Source: Hyphomicrobiales bacterium (GTDB taxonomy: Bacteria > Pseudomonadota > Alphaproteobacteria > Rhizobiales > Beijerinckiaceae). From it: a stretch of 64,000 nucleotides of DNA. The stretch is from NCBI GenBank assembly GCA_017302635.1, contig JAFLCX010000001.1, positions 1,116,001 to 1,180,000 on the forward strand. The letters are read 5' to 3'. Position numbers and translations under genes: made by a program. This document shows, in pieces, positions 1 through 11,342 of the stretch; position 1 is the stretch's first letter, and each line of letters opens with the position of its first letter. A model generated the notes under the pieces. That model did not search any database and had not been told where the DNA came from. It saw nothing but the letters and a program-made list of their open reading frames with translations.

Positions 1-364
1 CCTCGGCAAAAATCTTCTCGATGCGCGCCGCTTCATCGTAGCGATCATCCACGCGGAAGCGCAGATCGGGCGCGAATTTCAGGCCGCGCAGCCGACGCGA
101 AACCTCGCCACGCAACGGCTTCGCATTGCGGTTGAGCGCGGCGACGGCTTCGGCCTCATCCTTGCCGCCAAGCGGCATGATCAGAACGGTGGCGTGCCGC
201 AGATCGGGCGACATCCGCACTTCCAGCACCGAAATGATGAAATCCCCGAGGCCTGGGTCGTGCACATCACCCCGTGCCAGAGCGTCGGAGAGGGCATGAC
301 GCACTTGCTCACCCACGCGAAGCTGGCGCTGGGAAGGGCCCTTGCTGGGCTGGGTCGGGCGCAT
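1..364 (-). CDS. rbfA: Ribosome-binding factor A, C-terminus cut off by window edge
   Basis: RbfA binds the 30S subunit and helps mature the 16S rRNA 5' end. The frame reads [20 protein letters not shown] at its start and continues open to base 1 (about 121 codons), so the last few residues lie outside the window. The segment with [20 protein letters not shown] matches the KH-like core of the family. The ATG at 364 has a GAGG ribosome-binding site about ten bases upstream. It follows infB on the same strand after 77 bases, the usual rimP-nusA-ylxR-infB-rbfA order. The identification is firm; the C-terminus cannot be judged. Confidence 0.9.
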   Translation of the reverse strand, partial: MRPTQPSKGPSQRQLRVGEQVRHALSDALARGDVHDPGLGDFIISVLEVRMSPDLRHATVLIMPLGGKDEAEAVAALNRNAKPLRGEVSRRLRGLKFAPDLRFRVDDRYDEAARIEKIFAE

Positions 365-379
365 GGCTCAGGTCCTCGA

Positions 380-407
380 AAGCGGGTGGCGGGGCTTGGA
401 CCCGCTT
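380..407 (-). repeat. Inverted repeat between infB and rbfA
   Basis: Eight-base arms AAGCGGGT and ACCCGCTT pair perfectly around a 12-base GC-rich spacer in the 77-base gap between infB and rbfA. No run of T follows on the minus strand, so it is not a typical intrinsic terminator. A mRNA processing or stability hairpin is possible. The function is inferred only from position. Confidence 0.4.
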
Positions 408-441
408 CACCCAACCAGAATGGCGAAGGAAAAGCGGGGCC

Positions 442-3400
442 TTAGAGGCTCCGCTTGATCTCTTCCGTGCGGAAGCATTCGATCACGTCACCGGCGCGCA
501 TGTCTTCGTAATTGGTGAAGGCCATGCCGCATTCCTGGCCAACCTGCACCTCTTTCACTTCATCCTTGAAGCGCTTGAGCGTTTTCAGCGTGCCCTCGTG
601 GATCACCACGTTGTCGCGGATCAGGCGGACGCCCATGCCGCGCTCGACCTTGCCGTCGGTGATGATGCAGCCGGCGATGTTGCCGACCTTCGTGATGTTG
701 AACACCTGCTTGATCTCGGCATTACCGATCAGGGTCTCGCGCATGGTCGGGGCCAGGAGGCCCGACATGGCCTGTTTCACATCATCCACCAGATCATAGA
801 TGATCGAGTAATAGCGGATCTCGACGCTCGAACGCTCCGCCGCCTCGCGCGCTTCCTTGTGGGCGCGCACGTTGAACGCCACCACAACCGCACCTGTCGC
901 CTGCGCGAGCGTGATGTCGGATTCGGTGACACCACCAACACCCGTATGCAACACGCGGGCGCGCACTTCATCATTGCCGAGCTTCTCGACCGAAGCGGCA
1001 ATCGCCTCGACCGAACCCTGCACGTCGCCCTTGATGATGAGCGGAAATTCCTTCCGGCCAGCACTGTCCTTCGCGGCCTTCATGAGCTCCACGAGGCTGC
1101 GACCCTGGCTGCCACCGCGCGCTGCAGCCTTTTCGCGCTTCAGGCGCGCACGGTAAGCCGTGATTTCGCGAGCACGCGCCTCGTTCTCGACGACCGCCAT
1201 GCGGTCACCCGCCTCCGGCGCGCCGTTGAAACCGAGAACCTCGACCGGAACCGAGGGTGCGGCTGAATTCACCTGCTCGCCCTGATCGTTGATCAAGGCG
1301 CGCACGCGGCCCCATTCGGCGCCCGCAACCACGATATCGCCCTGCTTGAGCGTTCCGCGCTCGATGAGCACGGTGGCGACCGGCCCGCGACCGCGGTCCA
1401 GCTTGGCCTCGATGACCGTGCCTTCGGCGGCCCGATCCGGATTGGCTTTGAGATCGAGAATTTCAGACTGGAGCTGGATGACCTCGAGCAACTTGTCGAG
1501 ATTGGTGCCGGCCTTGGCCGAAACCTCGATCTCGAGTGTCTCGCCGCCCATGCTCTCGACCTGCACGTCGTGCTGAAGAAGCTCTGTGCGCACCCGCTCG
1601 GGCTTCGCCTCGGGCTTATCGATCTTGTTGATCGCCACGATGAGCGGCACCTTCGCCGCCTTGGCATGGTTGATGGCCTCGATCGTCTGCGGCATCACGC
1701 CGTCATCCGCCGCCACCACCAGCACGACGATGTCCGTTACCCGCGCGCCACGGGCACGCATCGCGGTGAAGGCCGCGTGGCCCGGCGTATCGATGAAGGT
1801 GATCTTGCCGCCCAGCGGACTGGTGACCTGATAGGCACCGATATGCTGGGTGATACCCCCGGCCTCGCCCTTCACGACATTGGTCTTGCGGATGGCATCC
1901 AGCAGCGAGGTCTTGCCGTGATCGACATGGCCCATAATGGTCACGACGGGCGGGCGAGCGGCCTGATCGCCGGTCTCATCAGCCTCGCCGAACAGCCCCT
2001 CTTCCACGTCTGCATCCGAGACACGGCGCACGGTATGGCCCATCTCTTCCGCCACGAGCTGTGCGGTATCCGCGTCGATTGTGTCGGTGATCTTGTGCAT
2101 CTGCCCCATTTTCATGAGGTTGCGGATCACATCCACGCCGCGTTCCGACATGCGGTTCGCCAGTTCCTGAATGGTGATGGTTTCGGGCAGCACCACTTCG
2201 CGTACAAGCTTTTCGCGCGGCTCATTGGAGGCATGACCCTTCATGCGCTGCACGCGACGCTTGAACGCCGCGACCGAACGCTGGCGCTCATCCTGATCCG
2301 ACGTCACCGACGCGATGGTCAGGCGACCACGCGCCTTTTCCATGCCCGGCTTGGTTTTCTCGGCACGGCCGGGGGCCGGCAATTTCACATTGGCCTTGCG
2401 CGCTGCGCCTTCATCATCATCGAAATCCGTCGGCTTGCGAGCCTGAACGGCACCGGGTTGACGTTGTGGGCGCTGCAGATCGCCAAATTCCGGCGACGGC
2501 GCGCCACCGATCGGGCTGATGCGCGGACCACCCGGACGCGAGCCCGGCGCTCCGCCTGGACCCCGGGCCGAAATCCCGCCTGCCGGAGCACCTTGGCCGG
2601 GGCGTGGCGCAAAACCGAGACGCACCGTGCCGCCGGGACGATCACCATCGCGCCGCGGCGGAGCGTCGCCGCGGGGGCGGAAACCAGCACCGCCCTCACG
2701 AGGAGCACCTTCTCCACGAGGCCGGAAACCAGCACCACCTTCACGCGGCGCATCGCCACGGGGGCGGAAACCTGTGCCACCCTCACGAGGGGCACCTTCC
2801 CCACGCGGACGGAAACCAGAACCACCCTCGCGTGGCGCATCGCCGCGCGGCGCAAACCCTTCCGAGCGGCGAGGGGCGCCATCGCCCGTGCGGCTGAAAT
2901 TGTTCCCATCGAGCCGCGGCGGACGCTGACCGAAATCGCGCTGCGGAGCAGCGTCATAGCGCGGTCGTTCCTGCTGTTGCTGCGGTGGCGGAGCAACCGG
3001 CTTCGGCGTTTCAGCCACGGTCGGAGGTGCCACGACCGGAGCGGGAGGTGCCGCAGGTTCGGGAACCGCTTTTGCGGCAGCCGCTGCTGTTTCGGCGGCG
3101 AGGCGGCGCGCCTCGGCGGCTGCAAGCTCCTCGCGTTCGCGGCGCGCTGCGTCTTCCCGGCGCTTTTCTTCCTCGTCACGGCGACGCGCCTCGGCGAGGA
3201 CCTGTGCACGGCGATCGGATTCTGCGTTGGTGAGATTGCCCTGGCCCTGCGACAGGCCCAGTCGGCCCGGCTGAGATGGCGTCGAAGACGGAGTCGGACG
3301 GGGCGGCGGCGTGATCGGCTGAGCCTTGGTCTCGACGACCGGAGCCTTGGGAGCGCTCGGGGCAGCCGTTCCGGGACGGCGCTTCACCGTCTCGACGACA

Positions 3401-3510
3401 ACCGCATTGGTGCGGCCGTGCGAGAAGCTCTGCTTCACGACACCCGTCTCGATCGGACGCTTCAGTGACAGCGTCAGCGCTTTTTTGCCCGAGTCGTTGT
3501 TGTCCGTCAT
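442..3510 (-). CDS. infB: Translation initiation factor IF-2
   Basis: IF-2 is the GTPase that places initiator tRNA on the 30S subunit and promotes subunit joining. The 1022-residue product has an N-terminal charged region with a predicted coiled coil around residues 100-145, a Pro/Gln linker, an Arg-Gly repeat array (about 218-288), the IF2_N segment near 440-490, and the GTPase domain: G1 GHVDHGKT at 526-533, G3 DTPGH at 573-577, G4 NKID at 627-630. Beta-barrel and C-terminal tRNA-binding domains follow. It is longer than E. coli IF-2 (890), the excess being in the N-terminal extension, which is usual for alphaproteobacteria. It lies downstream of ylxR after a 162-base gap. Confidence 0.97.
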   Translation of the reverse strand: MTDNNDSGKKALTLSLKRPIETGVVKQSFSHGRTNAVVVETVKRRPGTAAPSAPKAPVVETKAQPITPPPRPTPSSTPSQPGRLGLSQGQGNLTNAESDRRAQVLAEARRRDEEEKRREDAARREREELAAAEARRLAAETAAAAAKAVPEPAAPPAPVVAPPTVAETPKPVAPPPQQQQERPRYDAAPQRDFGQRPPRLDGNNFSRTGDGAPRRSEGFAPRGDAPREGGSGFRPRGEGAPREGGTGFRPRGDAPREGGAGFRPRGEGAPREGGAGFRPRGDAPPRRDGDRPGGTVRLGFAPRPGQGAPAGGISARGPGGAPGSRPGGPRISPIGGAPSPEFGDLQRPQRQPGAVQARKPTDFDDDEGAARKANVKLPAPGRAEKTKPGMEKARGRLTIASVTSDQDERQRSVAAFKRRVQRMKGHASNEPREKLVREVVLPETITIQELANRMSERGVDVIRNLMKMGQMHKITDTIDADTAQLVAEEMGHTVRRVSDADVEEGLFGEADETGDQAARPPVVTIMGHVDHGKTSLLDAIRKTNVVKGEAGGITQHIGAYQVTSPLGGKITFIDTPGHAAFTAMRARGARVTDIVVLVVAADDGVMPQTIEAINHAKAAKVPLIVAINKIDKPEAKPERVRTELLQHDVQVESMGGETLEIEVSAKAGTNLDKLLEVIQLQSEILDLKANPDRAAEGTVIEAKLDRGRGPVATVLIERGTLKQGDIVVAGAEWGRVRALINDQGEQVNSAAPSVPVEVLGFNGAPEAGDRMAVVENEARAREITAYRARLKREKAAARGGSQGRSLVELMKAAKDSAGRKEFPLIIKGDVQGSVEAIAASVEKLGNDEVRARVLHTGVGGVTESDITLAQATGAVVVAFNVRAHKEAREAAERSSVEIRYYSIIYDLVDDVKQAMSGLLAPTMRETLIGNAEIKQVFNITKVGNIAGCIITDGKVERGMGVRLIRDNVVIHEGTLKTLKRFKDEVKEVQVGQECGMAFTNYEDMRAGDVIECFRTEEIKRSL
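2647..2859 (-). repeat. In-frame RG-rich tandem repeat in infB
   Basis: About five copies of a 14-15 residue unit of the form GFRPRG(E/D)(GA)PREGG occupy IF-2 residues 218-288. The underlying DNA is a degenerate GC-rich tandem repeat with alternating 42- and 45-base periods that keeps frame. The units are nearly identical at the protein level, suggesting recent expansion by slippage or recombination. IF-2 N-terminal regions are known to vary widely in length; a role of this array is not established. Confidence 0.75.
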
Positions 3511-3672
3511 ACGATTTCCGTCGTCCTCAAAACTGCCGTTCCGTCAATCTGCCCGGCGGATGCCAGTGCAAACCCGAGGAGAAGAACGACCCCATGCCGT
3601 CCATCATCCACGCCAAACTCCCTGCCACGGCGCACCTCGCCCGATCAGCCGATCGGGGCAAAAGGTTCCGCG
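3511..3672. other. infB-ylxR intergenic region
   Basis: This 162-base gap is unusually long for this otherwise tight operon. I see no credible small gene and no strong terminator. It could hold an internal promoter for infB, but no clear promoter boxes were recognised. Confidence 0.3.
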
Positions 3673-4365
3673 TCAGGATCGTGATAAATCCAACGCATTA
3701 GCAACACCCGCGCCCGGCGGAAGCCCGCCCGAGGCCGGGTCGCCAACCCGGAATTCAACCAGTCGCCGCGCGCGCGCCAGAAATGCTGCGCTTGCGTCAT
3801 GCGATCTGAGCGCGGCATGTATCACAAGTTCCCGCCCCAAGGACAGCGCTAATTCTTCGGCGGAAAAGGTCCGGATCAGCACCGGGTCGCGCGCCCCCGG
3901 CCCGCGTCCGCGCATCAAGCCCTGCAGGCGGCGCGTTTCGGCCTCGGAGCCGTCAAGCGCCTGGACAAGCGCCACGACCTGACCACTCATCCCCTCGATT
4001 TTCGCAAAACCCGTCACGACCGCCCCGGCCTTGTTGGCAAGGCTCAGCGATTGCAAAACATCCTGGACCAGCAGCGCATCGACTTGAGCATCGAGATCGG
4101 TCGGCGCGCGCAGTTCGGCCTTGAGGGCCCGCGCGAAGAGTTTGCGGACCACCGCCTGCTCGACAGCGTGCCGGTTGGCGCTGACCCAGACACCGCGACC
4201 CGGCAGCTTCGCGCGGATGTCCGGCACGATCTCGCCTCCGGGCCCTGCCACAAAACGGATGAGTTCACCGACCGGGCGGACGGCACGCGTCAGCACGCAC
4301 ATCCGGCTCGTGGCGGCGCGATCCGCGTTCAGACCCTGAGGCTCATGAGCATCGGTTTCGTTCAC
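3673..4365 (-). CDS. ylxR: YlxR/DUF448 RNA-binding protein with L7Ae-like C-terminal half
   Basis: The first 90 residues are a YlxR (DUF448) domain: it has the SRMCVLTRAV entry motif, the ELIRFV strand and the GRGVWVSA turn. Residues about 95-190 resemble the ribosomal L7Ae/L30e fold (LANKAGAVVTGFAKIE), a two-domain arrangement common in alphaproteobacteria. YlxR has been linked to RNase P regulation in other bacteria; the role here is inferred. The start is GTG at 4365, overlapping the nusA stop as GTGA, which implies translational coupling. It sits in its usual place between nusA and infB. Confidence 0.85.
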   Translation of the reverse strand: MNETDAHEPQGLNADRAATSRMCVLTRAVRPVGELIRFVAGPGGEIVPDIRAKLPGRGVWVSANRHAVEQAVVRKLFARALKAELRAPTDLDAQVDALLVQDVLQSLSLANKAGAVVTGFAKIEGMSGQVVALVQALDGSEAETRRLQGLMRGRGPGARDPVLIRTFSAEELALSLGRELVIHAALRSHDASAAFLARARRLVEFRVGDPASGGLPPGAGVANALDLSRS

Positions 4366-5951
4366 GCGGCCCCTTCGGCTTCCTCGGCTTCTTCCACGTC
4401 AGGCTCGGCCTCGACCCAGCCAGCAGCAACGCGCGCGGCCATGATCATCGCCTCGGCTTCGTCGCGCGTGATACCAATCTCGGAAAGATAGCCCGGCACG
4501 CGTACGGTCTCACCGCCCTTTTTCTCGGTCCAGCCGACCAGATCATCGGTGGCGCAGCCGGCAAGATCCTCGATTGACTTCACGTCATTCTCGCCGAAGG
4601 CCACGAGCATGGCCGAGGTAACACCCGGAACGGTGCCGAGTTCGTCCTGCACACCGAGTTCCTTGCGGCGCGCCTGACGGGCGGCTTCCTGCTCTTCGAG
4701 GTAAGTCTGGGCGCGGCGCTGGAGTTCATCCGCCGTGTCCTCGTCGAAACCTTCGATGCCGAGCACATCGGCGCGATCGACATAGGCGATCTCCTCGATG
4801 GTCGCGAAACCTTCGGAGGCCAGGAGCTGGCCGACCATCTCGTCGACATTGAGCGCATCGCAGAAGAGCTTCGAACGCTCGAGGAACTCCTTCTGCCGGC
4901 GCTCGGATTCCTCGGCTTCGGTCAGGATGTCGATCGACCATCCGGTGAGCTGCGAGGCGAGGCGCACATTCTGGCCACGACGGCCGATGGCGAGCGAAAG
5001 CTGGTCATCGGGCACGACCACCTCGATGCGCTCGCTTTCTTCATCGAGCACCACCTTCGCGACTTCTGCAGGCTGGAGTGCGTTGACGATGAAGGTCGCG
5101 ACGTTATCCGACCAGGGAATGATATCGACGCGCTCGCCTTGCAGTTCCTGCACCACGGCCTGAACGCGGCTGCCGCGCATGCCGACGCAGGCACCGACCG
5201 GATCGATCGAGGAATCGCGGCTGATCACCGCGATCTTGGCGCGCGAACCCGGATCACGCGCCACGGCCTTGATCTCGATGATGCCATCATAAATCTCCGG
5301 AACTTCCTGCCCGAACAGGCGCGCCATGAACATCGGGTGCGTGCGCGAGAGGAAAATCTGCGGCCCGCGCGTTTCGCGGCGTACATCGTAGAGATAGGCG
5401 CGGATGCGATCGCCAGGCCGGAATACCTCGCGCGGGATGAGTTCGTCGCGGCGGATGATCGCTTCGCCCTTGCCGAGATCAACGATGACGTTGCCGTATT
5501 CCACACGCTTGACGACGCCGTTCATCACATCGCCGACGCGATCCTTGAACTCGTCGAACTGCTTGTCGCGCTCGGCCTCGCGCACCTTCTGCACAATGAC
5601 CTGCTTGGCGCTCTGGGCCGAGATACGGCCGAAATCGACCGGTGGCAGCGTATCGGCAAACACCGAGCCAATTTCAGCAGCGGCATCGCGGCGCTTGGCG
5701 CTGGCGAGGTCCATCTCGCGCGAGGGGTTCTCGACATTCTCGACCACATGCATCAGCCGGGTGAGGCGGATTTCGCCGGTCTTGGGGCTGATCTCGGCCT
5801 TGATGTCGGTTTCGGCGCCATAGCGCTGGCGGGCTGCGCGCGCATAGGCATCTTCCAGCGCGCCCAGCACGATCGAGCGGTCGATCAGCTTCTCCCGCGC
5901 GACCGCATCGGCGATCTGGAGAAGCTCGAGCCGGTTTGCTGAAATGGCCAT
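4362..5951 (-). CDS. nusA: Transcription termination/antitermination factor NusA
   Basis: NusA binds RNA polymerase and nascent RNA and modulates pausing, termination and antitermination. The product has the N-terminal polymerase-binding domain ([12 protein letters not shown] onward), an S1 domain around residues 130-200, two KH domains (for example [14 protein letters not shown] and [14 protein letters not shown]) and a C-terminal extension with helix-hairpin-helix-like repeats. I chose the ATG at 5951 because AGGAG lies eight bases upstream; an in-frame GTG nine bases earlier is too close to that site. About 529 residues, slightly longer than E. coli NusA (495). It overlaps ylxR by four bases. 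Confidence 0.95.
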   Translation of the reverse strand: MAISANRLELLQIADAVAREKLIDRSIVLGALEDAYARAARQRYGAETDIKAEISPKTGEIRLTRLMHVVENVENPSREMDLASAKRRDAAAEIGSVFADTLPPVDFGRISAQSAKQVIVQKVREAERDKQFDEFKDRVGDVMNGVVKRVEYGNVIVDLGKGEAIIRRDELIPREVFRPGDRIRAYLYDVRRETRGPQIFLSRTHPMFMARLFGQEVPEIYDGIIEIKAVARDPGSRAKIAVISRDSSIDPVGACVGMRGSRVQAVVQELQGERVDIIPWSDNVATFIVNALQPAEVAKVVLDEESERIEVVVPDDQLSLAIGRRGQNVRLASQLTGWSIDILTEAEESERRQKEFLERSKLFCDALNVDEMVGQLLASEGFATIEEIAYVDRADVLGIEGFDEDTADELQRRAQTYLEEQEAARQARRKELGVQDELGTVPGVTSAMLVAFGENDVKSIEDLAGCATDDLVGWTEKKGGETVRVPGYLSEIGITRDEAEAMIMAARVAAGWVEAEPDVEEAEEAEGAA

Positions 5952-5978
5952 GGCGATCACTCCTGAAATTTCGCGTCT

Positions 5979-6692
5979 TCAGCGCGACTTTTTGGGGCCC
6001 GGACGGGCGGATTTGGGTTTGAACTTCTGCGGGCGCGGCCCGGGGCGATAGCGGTTGGGCTTTTCGGCCAGAGTTTCTTCACTCTCGGCCGTATCACCCT
6101 CTTCGAGCGCGCGCAGCGCGAGCTTGGTGCGACGCAAGGATTCGGCGATCACCTCGTCAGTGAGCACAAGGCGCGCCTCGCCGATCTCGCGAATGGGAAG
6201 CAGCGCGAAAGTTGGCGAATCGGGAGGCGCATCGGGCAGGCCGAGGCGAACTTGATCGCCCTCAACGGCCTCGATCGGTCCGCGGAAGCGCTTGCGGCCA
6301 TTGAGCATCATGGCCATCTCGACCTTGGTATCGAAGCCGACCCAGCGCGCGAAATCGCTCACGCGGACCAACGGCCGATCAATGCCCGGCGAAGAGATTT
6401 CAAGATTATAAGCCCCTGATACGGGCTCCTCGATGTCGAGAAGCGGCGAGAGAGCGCGGCTCAAGGCCTCGCAATCCTCGACCGTGAACGAGCCATCCGG
6501 CCGCTCGGCCATGATCTGGAGCGTGGTGCCATTGAGCGGCGTGATCCGGACGCGCACGAGCCGGAAACCGAGGCTTTTGACAATCGGCTCGATGACCTTC
6601 GCCACACGCGCCGCTGGCCCCGCTTCTGAAATCAGGCGGGGTTCATCAAGGCTGGCCTCGATCGCAACAGGGCTGGGCGCGGCTTCGGTCAT
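5979..6692 (-). CDS. rimP: Ribosome maturation factor RimP
   Basis: RimP is needed for 30S subunit maturation. The 237-residue product carries the family pattern [19 protein letters not shown] and the conserved SSPGIDRPL element, followed by the C-terminal SH3-like domain. A basic tail ([19 protein letters not shown]) extends past the usual 150-170 residue core and may bind RNA. The ATG at 6692 is preferred over one 51 bases upstream because GGAG lies five bases before it. It is the first gene of the rimP-nusA-ylxR-infB-rbfA unit. Confidence 0.92.
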   Translation of the reverse strand: MTEAAPSPVAIEASLDEPRLISEAGPAARVAKVIEPIVKSLGFRLVRVRITPLNGTTLQIMAERPDGSFTVEDCEALSRALSPLLDIEEPVSGAYNLEISSPGIDRPLVRVSDFARWVGFDTKVEMAMMLNGRKRFRGPIEAVEGDQVRLGLPDAPPDSPTFALLPIREIGEARLVLTDEVIAESLRRTKLALRALEEGDTAESEETLAEKPNRYRPGPRPQKFKPKSARPGPKKSR

Positions 6693-6820
6693 CGGGCTCC
6701 GGTGCGATCGAATACCGAAAGAGCGGGTCCGTCGCCGGCCCACTCAAACGTGCGATCGCATGAATTGAGGAAGATGAGAGCTTCAATAAGCCCGAACCAT
6801 CCTGAAATCAAGCACAGCCT
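6693..6820. other. trmB-rimP intergenic region, likely operon promoter
   Basis: This 128-base gap separates trmB from rimP and is where a promoter for the rimP-nusA-infB unit would be expected. No confident -35/-10 pair or strong terminator was recognised by eye, and no initiator tRNA gene is present here, unlike the E. coli arrangement. Confidence 0.3.
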
Positions 6821-7542
6821 TCAGGCCTTGCGTCGGAACCTCAGGTAGCTCGGCACGCGGCCTTCGCGGATGGCCTTTTCTTCGTAGCGCGTGCGGTGCC
6901 ATCCCTCCCACGGATCAAGCCAATCCGATGGGCTTTTTGCCACCCACTCGAAACCCGCATGCGGCAGGATGCGCGCCAGCGTCCAGCCGACATAATCATC
7001 AATGTCGGAGGCAAAGCGAAACTCCCCGCCGGGGCGGATCACACGCGCCAATTCGTCGAGGAATGCCTCATCAACAATCCGCCGCTTGCGCTGCCGACGC
7101 TTCGGCCAAGGGTCGGGATAGAGGAGAAAGACAGCATCAAGGCTGGACTTAGGGAGCGCATTCAGCACGTGTCGCCCGTCACCGCGCAGCAGCCGGATAT
7201 TCGTGATGTTCTCGGCCTCGATCGCACCGAGCAATTTCGCAACGCCATTGAGAAACGGTTCAACGCCCAGATATCCGGCCTCAGGATGCGCTCTCGCCAT
7301 CGCAGCGAGATGTTCACCGCCACCAAAGCCGATTTCGAGAAAAATCCCGGAGGGTTTGTGCGGAAACTGAGCCGCAGGGCCTTCGCGCAGTTTTTCGAGA
7401 TCGATCGTGATCTTCGGGAGCAGTTGCTCGATGCGGTGACTTTGCCCGGCGCGCAGGGCCTTGCCTTTGGCACGCCCATAAAGTTGCCGGCGCGGGGGTG
7501 CCGCGCCGGCTGAACTGGAGATCGCGTCTTTCTGATCCGGAC

Positions 7543-7546
<4 letters not shown>
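6821..7546 (-). CDS. trmB: tRNA (guanine-N7-)-methyltransferase
   Basis: TrmB makes m7G46 in the variable loop of tRNA using S-adenosylmethionine. The SAM-binding Rossmann motif EIGFGGG is at residues 71-77 and the signature YPDPWPK at 143-149. I place the start at GTG 7546, which overlaps the metK stop as GTGA and gives 241 residues, the usual size; there is no in-frame ATG between there and the conserved core. Overlap with metK implies translational coupling, so the SAM synthase and a SAM user are made together. Confidence 0.9.
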
Positions 7547-8763
<1,217 letters not shown>

Positions 8764-8870
8764 GAAAGGCTCCTGTGCTGATGATGAAGGCCCGCGCGCA
8801 ACGTCCGCTCCGCGCCAAAGATCGGGCGCGTCTCTAATGCGAGGAGGGCTGAGAGGTCAAGATGGTAGAG

Positions 8871-8903
8871 CGAACAAGTTCGTCAAAAAGAACGTTTTGT
8901 TCG
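8871..8903. promoter_or_regulatory. GAAC/GTTC dyad upstream of metK
   Basis: Seven-base arms CGAACAA (8871-8877) and TTGTTCG (8897-8903) form an inverted repeat. Two smaller dyads lie inside: GAAC-AA-GTTC at 8872-8881 and GAAC-N5-GTTC at 8890-8902. It lies just downstream of the XRE gene and about 108 bases before the metK start. It could be an operator for the XRE regulator or part of the metK promoter; no binding is shown by sequence alone. Confidence 0.4.
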
Positions 8904-8926
8904 AAAATAACACCCTTGAGGTCCCG

Positions 8927-9361
8927 TTATTCCTTACGCTGCCCTTCGGCCAGGGTGGTCACGAGGTCGACCACGCGGCGGCGCACCTTCGGGTCCTCGA
9001 TCGAGGCGAAGGCGCGTGCAAGGGCCACTCCTTCCGGAGTCGAGAACAATTCCACAGCGTAATCGGCCTGCCGGTTTTCTGCGAAACCGCCCGCAAGCAC
9101 CATGCCGTCCTCACCGGGCGCTCCCTCTGAAAAGAAGGCCATTGGCACGCCGAGCACCTGTGCGACGATCCGCATGCGGCTCATCGTGATCCTGTTGGCG
9201 CCCTTCTCGTATTTCTGAACCTGCTGGAAGGTGACGCCGAGGCTGTCGGCCAGCCGCTCCTGACTCATGCCAACCTGGATGCGCCGCATTCGGATGCGCC
9301 GTCCGACATGGCGGTCAAAATCGCCGGGCGCTTTCTTCATGCTGGTCTCATCTGAAGGCAT
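8927..9361 (-). CDS. XRE-family transcriptional regulator (PhrR-like)
   Basis: A 144-residue protein with a Cro/CI-type helix-turn-helix at about residues 20-75 (MSQERLADSLGVTFQQVQKY reads through both helices) and a short C-terminal region without a recognisable ligand domain. In rhizobia a similar regulator, PhrR, sits beside the lnt homologue actA and has been linked to low-pH response; the neighbourhood here (lnt upstream, metK downstream) matches. The ATG at 9361 is used; another in-frame ATG lies 21 bases later. The target is not known; the dyad upstream of metK is a candidate operator. Confidence 0.8.
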   Translation of the reverse strand: MPSDETSMKKAPGDFDRHVGRRIRMRRIQVGMSQERLADSLGVTFQQVQKYEKGANRITMSRMRIVAQVLGVPMAFFSEGAPGEDGMVLAGGFAENRQADYAVELFSTPEGVALARAFASIEDPKVRRRVVDLVTTLAEGQRKE

Positions 9362-9533
9362 ACGGTTCTACACTCCATCTCGACGGCATCGAGTTCGCCG
9401 GAATTGCCCTCGTATGCACGGGAGCACAGTTCATGCCGGCGCGAAGCCCACCCTACGACAGAAGACCGAGGGAGAATATCGCAAAATCAGCAATCACTGA
9501 CCGGATATCCACCGGACTCGTGCGAGTCGGCCT

Positions 9534-11225
9534 TCAATTCGGCTTGCGCCATTGCAATCCGGCAAGGAACCGGTCGCGGAGATTGCCCAGAAGTCCGAGC
9601 GCCGCGAGCAGAATCATCACGGTAGCGTAACTATACCAAATCGTTTCGCTGTACAATGTCCCGGCCAAACCCGCCGGAAGGGGCGAATCGATCACATCGG
9701 CCCGATCAAGCGGCAAGCTCGCGAGAATGCGGCCATGGGGATCGATTACCGCTGAGATGCCGCTATTGGCGGCGCGCACCATGGGCTGGCCGAACTCGAT
9801 GCTGCGCAACCGGGCCTGCGCGAGGTGCTGGTAGGGTCCGGGGGTTCGGCCGAACCACGCATCATTCGTCACATTCACGAAAACCGCGCTGCCGGTCACC
9901 GATGCGGCCAGTTCGTGCGGAAAGATCGTCTCGAAACAGATAACGGGCACTGAGCCGGGAAGGCCGGGAATATCAAGCGGCTTCCGCCCCGAACTGGCGG
10001 AAAACCCACCGATCACACGCACGAAGGGCTCGAGACCAATCGCGCGCAACAGGTTCTCGAGCGGCAGATATTCGCCGAAGGGCACCAGATGCACCTTGTC
10101 ATAGCTGCCAATCAGGCCGTTGCGATCGAGAACCTGAATCGAGTTGAAGAACCGGAAGCGCCGCCACTGATCCGGCGCCTCCTCGGCGCGAATGGAGCCC
10201 GTTACCAGCACTGTCCCACCCGAAAGGCGCGCCGTGATCGCTTCCAGTGCTCGCGGCTCGCGATCGAGCACGAAGGGAAACGGCGCTTCCGGCCAGAAAA
10301 GATGGGTCACATCCCCAATTCCTGCGTTCCGGGGCCCTGTCGCCCGGTCGGAAAGTTGCAGATAGCGCTCGAGGATCGCAGCCGCCGATCCTGGCCGATT
10401 TTTCTCCTCCTGCGCCACATTGGGCTGCATGATCCGCAACTTCACATCGGGAACCATCGCGATGCGATCGAGGTCGGAACGGCTCCCGCCTGTCGGCTGC
10501 AATCGCATGAAACCAAAAACAGCCAGAGCGATCAGGATCGCGACCGCCAGCACCGGCATGGCCCAGCGCGCCGCGACCGCTCGACCCGTGCCAAGAGTGG
10601 AAGGCGCGGCGAAAACCACGATGGCAAGCAGGCCCATCCCCTCCGCGCCGATCAGGCTCGCACCCTGAGCGAGCACGAGATGGTCGGCGAAAGCCTGCCC
10701 GAAGCCATTCCAGGGAAAGCCCGTCAGAACATGGGCTCGGGCCAGTTCGGAGAGCCCCAGCCCGAAGGCGAGCGCGAAGACGCGCCACAAGCCGGAGGAC
10801 CAGAGACCGCGCGCCAGCAGCACGCCGAGGCCGAAAAAAATCGCGAGCCCCGCCGGCAACCCAACCACGCCGAACGGCAAGAGCCAGACAAACTGCTCGC
10901 CGCCGATCACGAAGGCCGCGCCAAGCCACCAGAGCCCGGCCAGAAAATATCCGAAACCGAAACACCAGCCGATGGCAAAAGCTTGCATGGCAAGACGTTT
11001 TCGCCCCGGGACAGCCAGACCGTCAATCAGCCAGACGAGGACGGGAAACGAAAACGCGAGAACCGGAAGGGCATTGACAGGCTGGAGCGACAGAGCCGCG
11101 ACCAGGCCGGCCGAAAAAGCAAGGAATGATCGTGGCCATCCTTCCAGAAGAATGACGTGCTCGGCAAGAAAGGCGAGAGAGAAACGCGCCTGACGCCATG
11201 CGCCGAAAAACGCCACGAGAGCCAT
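9534..11225 (-). CDS. lnt: Apolipoprotein N-acyltransferase
   Basis: Lnt adds the third acyl chain to the N-terminal cysteine of lipoproteins in the inner membrane. The 563-residue product has several membrane segments in the first 240 residues, then a periplasmic nitrilase-type domain. The catalytic triad is visible: E313 in WPEAPF, K377 in YDKVHLVPFGEYLP, and C430 in PVICFETIFP, with spacing close to the E. coli enzyme. A last membrane helix lies near the C-terminus. It follows corC after 117 bases, matching the ybeZ-ybeY-ybeX-lnt order seen in E. coli. Confidence 0.95.
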   Translation of the reverse strand: MALVAFFGAWRQARFSLAFLAEHVILLEGWPRSFLAFSAGLVAALSLQPVNALPVLAFSFPVLVWLIDGLAVPGRKRLAMQAFAIGWCFGFGYFLAGLWWLGAAFVIGGEQFVWLLPFGVVGLPAGLAIFFGLGVLLARGLWSSGLWRVFALAFGLGLSELARAHVLTGFPWNGFGQAFADHLVLAQGASLIGAEGMGLLAIVVFAAPSTLGTGRAVAARWAMPVLAVAILIALAVFGFMRLQPTGGSRSDLDRIAMVPDVKLRIMQPNVAQEEKNRPGSAAAILERYLQLSDRATGPRNAGIGDVTHLFWPEAPFPFVLDREPRALEAITARLSGGTVLVTGSIRAEEAPDQWRRFRFFNSIQVLDRNGLIGSYDKVHLVPFGEYLPLENLLRAIGLEPFVRVIGGFSASSGRKPLDIPGLPGSVPVICFETIFPHELAASVTGSAVFVNVTNDAWFGRTPGPYQHLAQARLRSIEFGQPMVRAANSGISAVIDPHGRILASLPLDRADVIDSPLPAGLAGTLYSETIWYSYATVMILLAALGLLGNLRDRFLAGLQWRKPN

Positions 11226-11342
11226 GCGCCACGTCTCCGAAACGGCAATCCGCGTGAAAAATGCGAATCATCTCCCAGTCAGCTAGCGCATTTCGGGCGT
11301 GGAAGGTGCCCCCCAATCCCGCCTGCGCACAGGAGAGCGCGG

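Noticed and set aside
2647..2859. CRISPR array or satellite repeat
   Set aside because: The repeat is in-frame, continuous without unique spacers, and codes for part of IF-2.
1570..3468. Long open frame opposite infB
   Set aside because: High-GC third positions keep antisense frames open; it has no family pattern, and infB is certain on the other strand.
8764..8870. SAM riboswitch before metK
   Set aside because: I could not recognise the conserved core of SAM-I, SAM-II or SAM/SAH classes. A covariance-model search would decide.
8871..8903. LexA (SOS) box upstream of metK
   Set aside because: The alphaproteobacterial SOS box is a direct repeat GTTC-N7-GTTC; here the elements are inverted and spaced differently.
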